Shown: positions 11,764-24,145, counted from the stretch's first letter. The stretch is 64,000 nt of DNA from Plantago elongata (GCA_036897095.1 JAYMSP010000138.1:1-64000), one strand, 5' to 3'. Notes: a model not told the origin generated them from the sequence alone. Numbers and translations: made by a program.

Positions 11764-13400
11764 GCGTGGTGTATTTGGTCCGTGAATCGCATACGTTTAA
11801 TGATTGGTTTGATGTATTTCGTTTCCAAACGCATAATCAAAGTCCGACGAAGTCCTTACATTTTTACAGAACTGTATTATCAAAATACACTTTCGGAGCA
11901 CATTCAAATACATTTCGATTCTCATGTATTTGAGAAATGCAATTGAGAACGCATTTCTACCTTATCCGAATATTACAAAAATGCCACCGAACAGTAAACC
12001 CTATTGGACACATATAAATACGAGAAATGAAATGCAATTTCCTTCTTTTTCTTCTCCAAGCTCACTGCTCACTATCTGAAACTAAGAGACAATAGTTGAG
12101 TTCGAACTTTCAAGCTTCGCATCATTTGTTCGACTGTGAGTTGAGTTTTAATTAACATTGGATCTCGTTGTTTCAGGTGGTCGAAATCATTGTTCCTACG
12201 CAACAGTCGGTGTTTGAAGCTGTCGTGTTCGACTTGCAGCTCGTGAAGGTATGACATTTTGGACTGTTAAAGACAAATTTAATTCTCATATATCTTGTTT
12301 GTAGCTGACATTGGTGCAATAATATACAATTAATGCTAGTGGTGTGCTATTTATTGTGGTGTATTAAATGCTTGATTTGGTATTTAATGTGTTTTTTTTT
12401 TTTTTTTATGTCTCCTTTATTTTCCGATTTTTCAATGTTTTTGCTTATGAAACAAGATAATTAATTGTTTGTGTTAGTTTATGCCCATAACTAGGTGTGA
12501 TGAATAGATTGATTCTCGGTTGCTTTATGTTTCTGAAATCTTGGTTTGAAATGAACAAACAGTTTGGTGATTTTGTGTAGATTTATTTACTGTTAATTGG
12601 GGGATATAGAGACATGTTGTCCAACACCCAAAGGCAGCAACTCATTCGGCTCATAATGGTTATGTCGATGGGCATGACGCTTGTCATGACTTGGTACTAC
12701 ATTAGGCGTGTTAGGCCTAGGTTGTCACGTAAACGTAGAAAAACTAATCCTGTTCGGTATCGATTTATACCGAAAATCAAAAGGGCAAAAGCTTATATGA
12801 GTAGGCTCACTATAACAACTTACAAGACATGTAAAGACAATTTTAGGATGAGAATGGAATCATTCAAGCAGTTGTGTGCGTTACTTAAACTTCAAGGGGG
12901 GTTGAAGGAAAGCTTATATGTTACTTTGGAGGAGAAAGTGGCCATCTTCCTTAAGATATTGGGGCATCACACCAAACAAAGGATAGCCACAACTGATTTC
13001 CAAAGGAGTTCGCAAGCTGTTAGTCTATATTTCATTGAGATCGATGCTTAAATATGTTTTGAATCTTCATGAGATTTTGCTTGTGAGACAGGTGCCCATA
13101 CCACCAACTTGTGAGGAGGAACATTGGTGCCACTTCAAGGTACATGTAGTGCACTTTGTGTTCATTTTTCGTTCTTCGTGTTTTTTTAAAGTTTCTTCGA
13201 TTTTTTTGGAGATAATATAATTGGTTCGAATAAACACGTTTAGATGTTTTTTGAAGTAAAATTATAATTATTAAAAATTATAGGACTATTTTGCTAATTA
13301 CAATAGTTATGTTGTTGTTCATAATATATAAAAATTACGTTTTGCGTTTAGTAAAAACTGTTCCGCGTTTAATATTCATGTTAAAATATTAATAATTGAG
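11764..13400 (+). mobile_element. PIF/Harbinger relic 1 (N-terminal part of a HARBI1-like transposase)
   Basis: The left end TTA-GCGTGGTGTATTTGGTCCG looks like a Harbinger terminus preceded by a TTA target. An AT-rich subterminal zone, TATATAAATA near 12011, and a transposase reading frame at 12614-13051 follow. The protein shows DNFRMRMESFKQLC, EEKVAIFLKILGHH and a SSQAVSLYF stretch typical of the helical N-terminal domain of plant HARBI1-like nucleases. One frameshift near 13045 separates it from LKYVLNLHEILL and HWCHFK. The HWCHFK exon ends at a good donor (AAG/GTACATG at 13140). The catalytic DDE exon is absent from the window and no matching right terminus was found, so this is a truncated relic. 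Confidence 0.7.
13150..13390 (+). repeat. Dispersed repeat, inverted partner of 18545-18785
   Basis: This 240-bp block matches the complement of 18545-18785 along its whole length. Shared words include AACACGTTTAGATG/AACATGTTTAGATG, AATTATAGGACTATTTT and TTTTGCGTTTAGTAAAA. It directly follows the last transposase exon of relic 1, so it is probably part of that element's intron or 3' region. Confidence 0.75.
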
Positions 13401-13590
13401 ATTATGAGTTTCCATAAAAATAAATGAAAAGTTTTAAAAGTAACATTTAAAATGATAAAATGAAAGGTTTTTAATGAAATGGAGTAATAATATAATGTTT
13501 TGCTTTGTGTATTTGCATAAATGTTATCCACACACATATATCAGTATTATTTTTTTGTGGATTTCACTTTTCAGAATAAAAATATACTTA
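13391..13590. other. AT-rich DNA, nothing recognised
   Basis: There is no feature that I can support. Confidence 0.35.
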
Positions 13591-13870
13591 GTGGTTGTTT
13601 GGTATAAAATTATAGTTGAATCCGTTTAAATAGTGAAGAATTGATGAATAGAGACTAAAATTATAGTTGAGTTGTTAATATTAATGTTTAGTATAAAATT
13701 GTAATTATAAAATATTTTGTAGGTTAGAAATTGAATGAGAATTAAATTGTGATTGAATTGAGTGAAAAATAAATTGTAATTGAATCCTGAAAAACAAATA
13801 AATAACTCATTTAACATTGCAGTTTAAATACAAAATGATTTTATCTCAATTGTAATTGAGTTACAATTTT
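13591..13870. repeat. AT-rich, possible MITE rich in ATTGTAATTGA words
   Basis: It starts TTA-GTGGTTGTTTGGTATAAAA, a terminus-like start. It is filled with AATTGTAATTGAATC-type words in both orientations. A convincing right inverted repeat was not found. Confidence 0.3.
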
Positions 13871-15935
13871 TAACCCTTAAATTCTTTCAGGTAGGAAACA
13901 TTACCATGTTGAGGTTCCAATAATTATCCGTACCATTTAAGTAGAAATGGAGCTTAACTACACCTCAAATCAATTTGCAAGGGAATATAGCATATATCAT
14001 ATAATGATATTTCAAATGATTTAAGAGAGATTAATAAACCAACTCATATATAAATTAGTTTGATCCGAACTTAATATGTGACAATAAAGAATTCAATATA
14101 AGAGTAATTCATGACTCAAGTCGCAACATTCATTCGAGCAGTACATCTACACTGACTTTGATACAATAGACAAATTGTTTAACGAACTCTTTTAAGATCA
14201 GATCTTATAATGAAAAATAGTTATATTATATCTTATAGATCATTATATCCAATTATCTATGATAGCATCGGCCAAACGTGTCCGTTGGAAAACACCACCC
14301 AGTCAAGTTATACCCTTTTTCAATTTTAATTTTATTTAAAAAAGACCCGTCTCTAATTACCAAAAAAAAAGTTATTTTTATCCATGATAGTATTTCTCTA
14401 ACAATGTTTGAAAGTTAAATATATATAGAACTCTAGAGTCTAGACGATACACCGCTGCTGATGGTCCATGGAATTCATAAAAATTTATTGGGAAAAATTC
14501 GCACTAAATGTCCAATTGTTGACTAAATTCCAAGAAACGAACTATAAATAAAATGTTACAAAAAACAAACCTGAAACTATATCATAGTGTGTAAATGATA
14601 CAGTTTTCATTTCTAAAATTGTATATTTAGTGTGACGATATACAGTTTTTTATTATATCATAGGATATAAATAATATAACGGTTATTTCTTAAAATATTT
14701 TGTCTTAACAAATTACCGACCCGTAATGGTCCCTTTATTGTACGCAAAACAGGGATATTCGATTGGGCCTCACACCCAATCCATGTTGTACAAGCCTGGA
14801 ATAGGCTTTAGCCCATATTCGCTCCTTATTTTAGTTCTCATCTTATCCTTTCAGCCTCTCAAGCTGTTCTTCTTCTTCTTTTGGCATTTTGGTCCATCTA
14901 CAACTGCTCTATGGCCCGTTTGCCAAAATAGAAAAGCAACTAGAAAATAGTATAATGGAGCCTCACGGCCGATACGTTCTCAAAATCAACAAGTTAAAAA
15001 ACGATCGATGTATTATATAGACTCTATAATACAACAAACATATTAAATGTACAATATTAAATGTGAAAATTATCTCTTTTTACACTCAATGATACATCAT
15101 TTAAACGGTATAATACAATTTCAGGTCGCTATTTGAACAAACAAAAAATAGTTTGACGCCTTTCGTAATTTCATGGTAAAATTGGGCGCTAGTGCAAATT
15201 TTCTGGTAAAGACGCGACGAGGACTTAGTGAAATTTAAGGAAGATGGATTTATCGCCGTAAGTTGTAGATATATTTCGGAAATTCATTTATAAGAAAGAG
15301 TTAAAAATTAATTGGCTTATTAGTTATCAACTAGCACATTAATTAATTTTGTAAATAAAAAATAAGCCTCAGTTTGGCTGGTTCATTTCAAAAAGTCTCC
15401 CGAAAATACATAAGTGAAGACAAAATTATTGAATAAGGTGATCTTGTGTTTGTAAAATGGGGTGATCAACATATGTCTGGCTGGTTCATTTCAAAATATT
15501 ATGTTTGTTTATCCAAAAGGTGTCACTTATATAACAGTAATTAATTAATGGAGGGAAGGATTACGAAACCTTATTGTATTTTAAAATCTTTGATCATGAT
15601 TATAAAGCAATCTTTGTTATCCACAAATGTAAGCAGCAATTGGATAGTTAAAAGTGATTAGTTGCAACTGCATGATTAATAAATGGCCTACACATGGTAA
15701 CCGTTACGTTTGTCTGTCACCCCCAGTTTACTTGGATTATGAGCTAAACCAAATGTGAATTAAAGCATGCGGTTTAAAATTCAAATTAATCATAGACTCG
15801 GTGTAGCTTTAGCAAGGACATTTAAGTTGCTCCATAAGCTAATTAAGATAGATAGCGCCACTATTCCAAAATATATATCGTGGATAAAATTAATAATTCA
15901 TCGAGAAAATACGAATACAATGAATAGTTGGAGTT
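13871..15935. other. Intergenic DNA, no gene seen
   Basis: The stretch is AT-rich without coding signal. A short direct duplication of GGCTGGTTCATTTCAAAA lies at about 15378 and 15480. The rest holds nothing that I recognise. Confidence 0.4.
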
Positions 15936-17030
15936 TTTTCTTTTTTAAACATAACAAACTTCATAAAACTAGATAAACGAAACTACAATCACGATTAAGT
16001 CAATCACAAGGAACCTACAATGACTAACCTTAATTCGTTCATTACAAAGATGCAAATCATACCACGACGAGCAAATAATCCAAATAAAAATTACTTCTAA
16101 TATCAACCACATTGGAAGGATGAGAATTGAAATGCCCAAAAGATTCAAAGTTTTCAATCTCAAAATCACTTCCTATATTAGCCAATAGATCGTTGCACTA
16201 CTGCATTCTCTATACACCCATTGCAGCTACTTGCTCCCATCCCTTCCAAGCTTGTTCCTAATTTCCTCCACTAGATGGAGATGTTTCCACGTCGGTTCCT
16301 GCTTCTTGTAAATACAGTTATAAACATATTGTGAGTCAGTTTGTATGACAAAGCTGTTAAGACAATTCTGATCTGCCAATCTAATACCAAGTTTAACAGC
16401 TTGAAGTTCAGCAGTATTATTACAAGTGATCCCTGCATGTCCAGGATTATCAAGAGCAGAACCATCAATGTTTATGCAGTTAGGAAAGTTAACAGAAGGA
16501 TTCCATTTACAGTTCTTGAAAGAACATTTCTGAATTTTAGCAGGGAAAAGAAAGTTTAGATCTTTTTTTAGTACTAATCAAAATCTTGTACAGGGAAGCA
16601 TTATTAATAGCCTTTTGTTCAAATATAAATTTATTCCTAGCCTGCCAAATAATCCAAGTAAAAATAGCAAGAATTATTTGAAGGTTGGAATTGCTAGGCA
16701 AATTGAAAAACACGTGGGTAAAGGATGTAGCATTATGCCAGTTAAGGTTAAGCCAAAATCTCAGTCTACTAAAAGCATTGCAACTAAGGATTAAATGGGT
16801 GAGGGATTTAGTATCCTGATTACAAAGTTGACAAGTAGAACTATCTATTCTCCCTTGATGGAACAACCTATCAGCAGTGTTCAATCTGGTATGACAAACT
16901 AGCCGAATAAAGATTGATTTTGGGAAAGAGAATAGTTTTACAAATTCTATTCCAAAGCTAGCTTGGAGTGTAGTTCTTTGGGAGAATGTCTCAAATGGTC
17001 CCGTCGAATAGGGTACATGGCTCATGCAGT
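15936..17030 (-). mobile_element. LINE 3' end (zf-RVT and RNase H-like)
   Basis: The minus-strand frame at 16537-17025 carries the zinc-finger zf-RVT domain that ends plant LINE reverse transcriptases: RLNTADRLFHQGRIDSSTC, CQLCNQDTKSLTHLILSC and FTWIIWQARNKFIFE. Downstream frames (16000-16500) show INIDGSA, NTAELQAVKLGI and VIQTDSQYVYN, the plant RNase H-like domain. The coding sequence is broken by frameshifts. A T-rich run at 15937-15948 (A-rich on the element strand) marks the 3' end. Endonuclease and RT core are absent, as expected from a 5'-truncated insertion. Confidence 0.85.
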
Positions 17031-17065
17031 ACCACGTTTAGTCAACCTGTCAAAGATAGTTCTAT

Positions 17066-17753
17066 TTTTTGGTTTGTCGCGGCAATTTAAGGACATTTTG
17101 CCCAGTTGGCACATAGTCAACGTTTTACCGATGACATAGCTTCAAATCAACAAGTCAAAATGTTCACGTCATTTGCCACCTATTTACTGAATTTAAGAAA
17201 TTTAAATATATATTTAAAAATTAAAATTAAATTAATTACTAAAATTTAAAATTTAGCAAAATGAAAATAAAAAAGAAGTAAAGTAAAAACAATAGTAAAA
17301 TAAATTTTGAAAAAAAAATAAAAAAATTAATACTTACAGTTGATTTTCTTTTGAATTTTTATTTACTTTTTATAAAGTTTTTATAATGATACTTTAAAAT
17401 AATATTATTGAATTTTAAATAGATTTATATTAATTTTTTAATTTACTTTTCAATTTCTTAAATACAGTAAGGTTGTGTTCACTTCAACTGAGATTTATTG
17501 AACTGAACTGAATTGAACTGCACTGAAGTGAAGTAAAGTATAAATTATAACTAAGCCGAACTGAACTGAACTGGACTGAACTGAACTTGACTGAACTGGA
17601 CTGAAGTGATTTTCAGTTGAATAGAGCACAGCCTAAATAGGTGCAAATGACAGGGACAATTTTACTTGTTGATTTGGAAGTCATTGCATCGTTTAAATGT
17701 TGACTATGTGTCAACTGGGCAAAATGTACTTCAATTTCAGACAAACTAAAAAG
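17066..17753. mobile_element. Long-TIR non-autonomous element (MULE-like) carrying a MITE
   Basis: Arms of at least 120 bp (17066-17186 and 17634-17753) are inverted copies of each other, sharing ACATTTTGCCCAGTTG, ACATAGTCAAC, AAATCAACAAGT and GTCATTTGC-CACCTATTTA. The match continues across the MITE at 17471-17633: left CTATTTACTGAATTTAAG pairs with right CTTAAATACAG/TAAATAG once the MITE and one TAA are removed. Long arms and an AT-rich interior without genes suggest a Mutator-type element. A possible degraded direct repeat flanks it (AAGATAGTTC and AAGACTATTC, 7 of 10 alike). Confidence 0.75.
17471..17633. mobile_element. Tourist-like MITE, complete copy with TAA duplication (copy 3)
   Basis: The 163-bp element has termini GGTTGTGTTCACTTCAACTGA and, complemented, GGCTGTGCTCTATTCAACTGA. 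It is flanked by TAA on both sides (17468-17470, 17634-17636). The interior is a run of GAACT/GGACT pentamers around a central TATAAATTATAACTAA. TIRs plus a TAA/TTA duplication place it in the PIF/Harbinger-derived Tourist group. It sits in the right arm of the long-TIR element. Confidence 0.85.
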
Positions 17754-18424
17754 TAAGACTATTCATGATAGAGTGTGCAAACATGATATTACGTGAGCCG
17801 TTTACTTTATTCGGCGAGACTAATTATGCCATAGTACCATAGTTCTTTCTTCATCTCAGAAGATTGTAAGCAGATTTCAATGTAAATTTATTATTATAGA
17901 GTAGGGCCAAACTATATTGTCCTGGAATTAGTTGCTACTATAATATTAATGTGGAATTTGTAAAGTCAATCCTACCGAACCAAAATTTGAACTACCATAG
18001 AAATGATGGTGTCTCAAGAAATGTGGATCATTTCAAACTTTAAAGCTCATTTTTATTGATAACTAGCAATATAATTATCGGCTTTCACAAATATGGACCA
18101 CCCCCAAATTAAACCTCTAATTGGTGGCGCTGCTACGCTTCAAAATTTCAAATATGTCAAGTGTTAGAAACGGTGCATATGACATTAAACATTGAAAGTT
18201 ATACTAACTTAAAATAACATTTACATGATTATATATAAATCACAATTGAAACGTCACTCAATTCATTTCCTTTATTATATACTCGGGATATCGATCAAGA
18301 AAGGATATAAATGGATAAACAGTTTAATGAAATAGTATTAAAACTATAATATTAAAGCAGTTTAAATTGAAACGGAGAATATGGACCTATATAATGTTAA
18401 ACATTCAATGTTTATTGGGAGGGA
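17754..18424. other. Intergenic DNA, nothing recognised
   Basis: There is no gene or repeat that I can support. Confidence 0.35.
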
Positions 18425-18545
18425 ATTAGGTTGAAAATTACTTTGATTTCGATTTAGTTCCATTCAATTCTGTCAGTTCAATTTAACTTTGTTTAGTTAT
18501 AATTTATATATACTATATTTTAATTTAGTTTCATCTAGTTTAATA
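18425..18545. repeat. Tourist-like MITE, degraded (copy 4)
   Basis: TTCAATTCTGTCAGTTCAAT, TTAGTTATAATTTATATA and TTTAGTTTCATCTAGTTTA match the body of the family at low identity. Confidence 0.5.
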
Positions 18546-18785
18546 AATCAGAAATATTAAACGCAGGACAACTTTTACTAAACGCAAAATGCATTTTTAT
18601 ATATTACAAACAACACCACAACTATTGTAATTAATAAAATAGTCCTATAATTATAAATAATTACAAGTTTACTTAAAAAAAACATCTAAACATGTTTATT
18701 TGAACCAATCATATTATCTGGAAAAAAATCGAGAAAAATTTAAAAGAACACGTACGAAGAACGAAGACGAAGAACACGAACAAAG
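18545..18785 (-). repeat. Inverted partner of the repeat at 13150-13390
   Basis: The block is complementary to 13150-13390 at roughly 80% by eye. Here it is followed by a GC-rich island rather than by transposase sequence, so it may be an internally deleted relative of Harbinger relic 1. Confidence 0.75.
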
Positions 18786-18955
18786 AACTCTGCCACCCCG
18801 AACTGACCGGAAAAGCTCCGATCAGGTCGTCGAAGAAGCTCCAACCATCTGGTCAAAGCTGTACAGCTCCGATCGGTAGATCTGCTAGTTCTGACCAGGA
18901 CCATGTCGTGTCAGACCTGGTTCTGGCCAGGACTCGGTCCTGGTCAGTTTCTGTT
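18786..18955. repeat. GC-rich island with nested inverted repeats
   Basis: The island is markedly GC-rich against very AT-rich flanks. CTGACCAGGACC at 18891-18902 and GGTCCTGGTCAG at 18936-18947 form a perfect 12-bp inverted repeat. AGCTCCGATC occurs twice and CCTGGTT/CCAGGAC words recur. No frame is open. It is probably a transposon subterminal region. Confidence 0.5.
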
Positions 18956-19790
18956 TTTTTTTTAATTTTTTAAAAAGAATCATTAATGTAAAGTTAATTA
19001 ATTTAATTATACTAAATAATTAAATAAATATTAACGATTACGAATAAGAATTATAACAATATAAACATCTCAAATTCATCATTATTTGTAAAGTATGACT
19101 AAATAATATTGATTTTCGTTACGTTATGGTATTGTAGTGTATATACGTTTATATATTTTCAAAGATGTGATAATGTGATAAATTTTATGGAAATTGGGAT
19201 TAATTTTATACTTATATAATTTATTGAATTTTTTAAGTACATAAAAATACGTCTTACATTTAGCAAAAGTGATAATGCACTTAACAATTCCAAATAAATC
19301 TATATGATAATGAACATGGACTTACTGTTACGGAGTGTAATACAAGAAACATGTAAGAAATGGCCTACACGATTATTGATGGCTAGATTGTCTCACCGAC
19401 TTTGTTGATCCTTTTTGTGCATGCTTGTTTACATATTCGGTTGTTTTCCTAGTTAATTTTGCAGTATAAGATGCAATGCTCCTTCTTCACCACCTGCCCA
19501 ACACATCACAATGTGTTTTCACTTATTCTAGCTACACACTATATTTTATTTAACTTGATCACGAACTTTTGAGATGTGAATTGTGATGCAGTTTTATTAT
19601 GTCATCTATGTATTAACGTTCAACATAACCTCTTAAAAGAAGTTAAAGGGATATCATGAAATATAGGGCACTGGTTAACAACAACGCCTCATGAAATCTA
19701 TGCGATTGGTACATAAATTTCACATTTAAAAGATGTATAAAGAACTACAAGTCGACAAGCCAAAAGTGGAATGGAAGCACCTAATGTATG
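18956..19790. other. AT-rich intergenic DNA, nothing recognised
   Basis: There is no supported feature. Confidence 0.35.
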
Positions 19791-20345
19791 AAACCTTTGC
19801 TCAACCACGAGCTCAGATTATCACATAGATGACCTATCATGGTCAATCGGCAACGGGAGAGGTTGTACCATTTTGACATGATCCCCACCGTACAATGTTG
19901 CTTTTGCACGCAAGTTGAGACCACTGAGCACCTCTTGTTCGAGTGTGGCAACACACGAAGGATATGGCAACAGGTGCTTGTCTAGCTTCGATCCCTGCAT
20001 ACGCCTGGGTCATGGTCTGATAGACATGTGTCCGTTATGCAAACTGGAGGAGAAAACTGGTCTTAGTAGTCATTTTGGAAACTATTTACGAGATTTGGAA
20101 ACACGGGAATAATATTTGCTTCGGAAGGATGATAGACATGTGTCCGTTATGCAAACAATTATAGATCAAGTAGTTTATAGATCTTGGATGATACCTAGAT
20201 TTCGACCCATGTTGGGAGTCTTTTGTTGACATAGATACTATAGTTTATTTTCAGTATTCAGGTTATATCGCTTTTTGATCGTCTTTTATTTTGTATTTGT
20301 TTTCTTAGGTTAATAATATATTCTAATTCAAAAAATAATAATAAT
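19791..20345 (+). mobile_element. LINE 3' end (zf-RVT remnant)
   Basis: One plus frame reads CCFCTQVETTEHLLFECG and IWQQVL, the zf-RVT motif at the end of plant LINE proteins. A later frame reads IYEIWKHGNNICF, matching the usual IWKARN-type stretch. An insertion of about 110 bp carrying a copy of GATAGACATGTGTCCGTTATG (20019 and 20129) breaks it. It ends in an AATAATAATAATAA tail near 20331-20345, a common plant LINE terminus. Confidence 0.7.
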
Positions 20346-20479
20346 AACCATGACGATAGGTGGGTGGTAAGAATTAATATAAATGATTAAATTACACAAC
20401 TCTTTATAATTTCGAGCTTTTAGATGTGATTAAATTCTTTCAGTCCTAATCTCATCTTTCACGATTTGGAAGAACTACC

Positions 20480-20705
20480 TGTCATACAATAAATATACAT
20501 GCTTGACTTTGCACCATGGCCCGACAAACCTTCACTTTTTGTGGATTTTGGGCTGGTGCGGCTCTGATATCATTTGTAACGGCCCGACCACTAATCAGTC
20601 GAGCTCCTATCTTTTGTGCTAGCACGGTCACTAATAGGTAGCTATCGGTCTCGAAACTGGAGATTTTTCCGTTATTCACTCATAATAAGATTGTTCTATA
20701 GTAAA
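20480..20705 (-). mobile_element. LTR retrotransposon fossil: primer-binding site and LTR end
   Basis: On the minus strand a GGGCCGTTACA end is followed by TGATATCAGAGCC. The latter is close to the TGGTATCAGAGC complement of initiator tRNA-Met used as primer-binding site by plant LTR elements. The 3' end of an LTR therefore lies at about 20575-20705 with a little internal sequence to its left. It is an old, broken fragment of undetermined family. Confidence 0.55.
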
Positions 20706-23245
20706 AATGCTTAACTATGAAGTTCAATGGGTATTGAAAATAAATATGTAACTTATTATATTATATTATACGTAGCGTTTTTTATTCATTCCAGCTTTTG
20801 ATTTACTTGAAATTTTAAGATTTTATATATACAAAAGTGAAGATACAAACTTCCATGAGTGTTATACATGTAACAAGCTAGCATGAAGAATCCAAGGCGG
20901 TAAATGAATATTGAATCCAAAATATATTATTGGTACTATGAACTCTGTTATTGTTGAACATGGACTGTCTCACTACACCACGTTATATATCTTATTTGTG
21001 ATTGCGACCATACGAAATCCACAGGTCGAGATTTCCAATAATCATAGTTAGTTTAACACTAAGCCTAGTTTATAATGTGGTTAATCAAAGTATTTTTCGA
21101 CCACTATCTTCTTGTCTCATGCAAGAAAAAACACATGCATGAAAGTATACTATAGTCAGTTTAGTATTAGTATATATATGCAGGAACATGCATACAAGGG
21201 GTAAAATCAAATATAAATTTCTTGTAAGTAGTGAAGAGCTAGTAACTAAATACTATAGCCTATCTAGTATCATAATGATCTATTATAAATAATTTTTTAT
21301 GAAGTCCTTGGTGTCTATTGTATTGGTGTCTATTGTATTGATGCTTATGTCGTAAGATAGTCGAACTAAAGTTCGTTTGGTAGTTAAGCACTTGTAGAAT
21401 TGCATAATGGTATAATTTATTCAGAGAAGATATATGTAATCGAGAAAATTATTTATTTAATTAATTAAAATATTTTTATAATTAATGAAATAAATTTTAT
21501 GGTAATATAATAATAATGTTGAGAACGTATATTTTTTATTAACAATAGTATAATTTTTTTGATACTCAATAAATTATTTAAAAACCGTCTTTAAAAATTT
21601 TTCTTAAAATATTAAAGTCGGAGAATTCAAATTAATTGACTAATTGATTGAATATTATGTGCGTGTGTGTTTTTTAAATTAACAATAATCAAGTAGATTA
21701 GATGACGATTGGTACTATTAATTATGTACATACATACGAGAAAGTAGAAAATTAAAGTAAAATGATGTAATTGATTGCTTCTACAAAATGCTTTAGACGG
21801 TACAACTATGAGAATTTATTCTAACAATGCTCAAAATTGAGATTGAGTTATGGGAGTACCTATCAATTTAGAGTGTCTGAGGTTCTGTTGTTTTATGACT
21901 ATTCTTGTTCTTTTAGCTTAAAGTTAGACTTTGAATTGATTATAAATCTCCTACAAAAAGTGTTTTTGGTATACTACCTTTAAATGTTAACGCATACAAA
22001 TTTTACATGAATATATAAAATCAACAAGTAAACTATTTTTTATGAACTCATGTCATTTGTGATTGTAATGTTATTCATAGACTTTGAAACACGGTTCATT
22101 TCGTCAAATTAAACTTTATGGTCTTGTATACACTCGTGTGAATATACTAGCTGTGTTATTTCTGAGCCTTTTAACAATTCAGAATGAATTGTTTGATAGA
22201 ATTCGAATGGAGTCCAATTGAATTTTTATATAATTTTTTATACAAAAATATAATTAAAATTGAATTTTCTCAATTTGAATTTTATTTTAAACCATTTCAA
22301 AATGGTTTATGTTAGTACTGATATCCATGCTCTAAATATATGATTGGTTTATGGTTACTATATGTTAAAAGCACAGATGCGTGTGAATGACTTCTTTATA
22401 GTACTACACAAGCTAGATGTAAAATATTCCTATATTGTAACACATGGTGGTGCACTTGTACTACTACCAAAGTACTAACACTATTTTCACTGTATAATTG
22501 AAAGAGAAAAATGACACATGATCTGACGCACTCTGTGGTCGGATACTCTTGTCTGAAAATATCGACACAATTGCATGCATGCTTAATTATAATTAATTTC
22601 TTATTTTCATTATGCTTTTGTATTTACCTTTAGCTTCTTTTGGTTTGTCCACATATATAAGCAATTTTACTTTGTAAAGTCAAGTAACAATATTATATCC
22701 TGCTACTTGTTCTTATAACTTATGATAGTTACTAATATATACAATCAAGTAGGGATAAGATGTCACCACATTAGCAGTGCATGCTATGGGATCAAAACCA
22801 TAATGACATGTTTAATCACTTCACTAGTAGGTGTATCAAGGCGAAATATGTGTAAACCAAGGTGCAAAGTCCAATTGCTAAGGAACTGATTAATATAGAA
22901 TTTGAGTGGTCGTTTTCAATTAAAATTGAATTTTTTATGTTAAATATATTCGATTTGAGTGGGAAGATGACCGCTCCAGTGGTATAACAAACATGGCCTA
23001 ATTCTAAAAATGGGAAAGCTCAATTCTAGGAATATGTTGGATTTTACTAAACATCCATCCATATGCCTCTAATGCAAGTGTTAGTTATATATATTCAATT
23101 AGATTACACTAATACTAGCATTTTAGGATGGTCTCTTTTGGCCCCATGAAATCCGAGTTCTATCTTGTATACCTAAATATGCAATTTGAAGTTATATGCA
23201 CATTCGTTAATACTAAGACAACTGTATGAGTCTAAAACTAAAAGT
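20706..23245. other. Gene-free AT-rich DNA
   Basis: Two and a half kilobases show no coding signal, tRNA or convincing repeat boundary. A CACTACACCA start near 20983 was considered as a CACTA end but has no partner. Confidence 0.4.
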
Positions 23246-23249
23246 TTAT

Positions 23250-23420
23250 CCATTTCAAACTTAAATTTACTAACTGAACTAAATGAAACAGAATTAAATT
23301 AAAATATATTATAAATTATAATTAAACAGAATAAAACTGAACTAAATGAAACTAAACTAAATTAAACAAAACTAAACTGAACTGAACGAAACTAAACTGA
23401 ACTGAATGAGTTATCGGTTG
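23250..23420. repeat. Tourist-like MITE, degraded and expanded interior (copy 5)
   Basis: The region is a run of AAACTGAACTGAA-type pentamers around TATTATAAATTATAATTAAAC, matching the body of the family. The termini are not preserved. Confidence 0.6.
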
Positions 23421-24045
23421 GATAATAATTATATACCTAGGACGAATTTTATCATCACTACCCGTTACAGATGGGTTATATTGTGTTAGTTATAGGGAAT
23501 TCATGATTCCACCAATCATTCACTTTCATCTCAGTTCATTGATATGATGTTCGAGTAACTATGACGCTTCCAGCCATTTAATTTCCTTTTCTCATGTCGT
23601 GCTAAATTAATCTCTTTTATCCCACAAATCACTGCGTAAATAAATATAATTAGGAATTACTCATGAACTACAGTGAACAGTAAAAAAATTGGAGATTCAT
23701 CCATCCCCCAAATTGGGGTCAAATTAACATTGATTTGGGTCAAAAAGGTTGACTGTTGAACACCTGGTCAAGAAAGAAACTGTAGCTTCTCAGTTACTCA
23801 CATTGAGCATAACCTCAACAGAGTAACTTTATCCAATTACTTTCTGCACTACTGTTTCAACTAATTAATTTCTCAGAATTCAGAATTTAATTTTCCTCAC
23901 AAATATTAGTCCAATATGTACAAGTATATCATAAAAAATTAACGAATATGGAGATATTTGATTAATTAATATAATAAGTGAAATGGTTGTTAATTGGGCA
24001 ATAACATGGCTTGACATGGTCGGATAGGAGTGCTAGACTTGGTTA
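23421..24045. other. Intergenic DNA, nothing recognised
   Basis: There is no supported feature. Confidence 0.35.
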
Positions 24046-24049
24046 TCAT

Positions 24050-24145
24050 TACCTTAAACTCTACTTAACTATAATTTATATAGTATCTTAGTTCAATTCT
24101 ATTTTATTTAGTTAAATTTAATTGAGTAAATTTCAGTTAAACATA
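24050..24145. repeat. Tourist-like MITE, degraded (copy 6)
   Basis: TTAACTATAATTTATATAGT, TTAGTTCAATTCT and TCAGTTAAACATAATAGCA match the second half of the family. It lies about 60 bp from copy 7. Confidence 0.5.

Noticed and set aside
12072-12257. Minus-strand 61-residue frame upstream of the Harbinger transposase, as a Myb-like second protein
   Set aside because: It shows no SANT/Myb tryptophan spacing and lies antisense to the element's leader.
20983-21120. CACTA element start (CACTACACCA)
   Set aside because: There is no complementary end, no 3-bp duplication and no transposase nearby.
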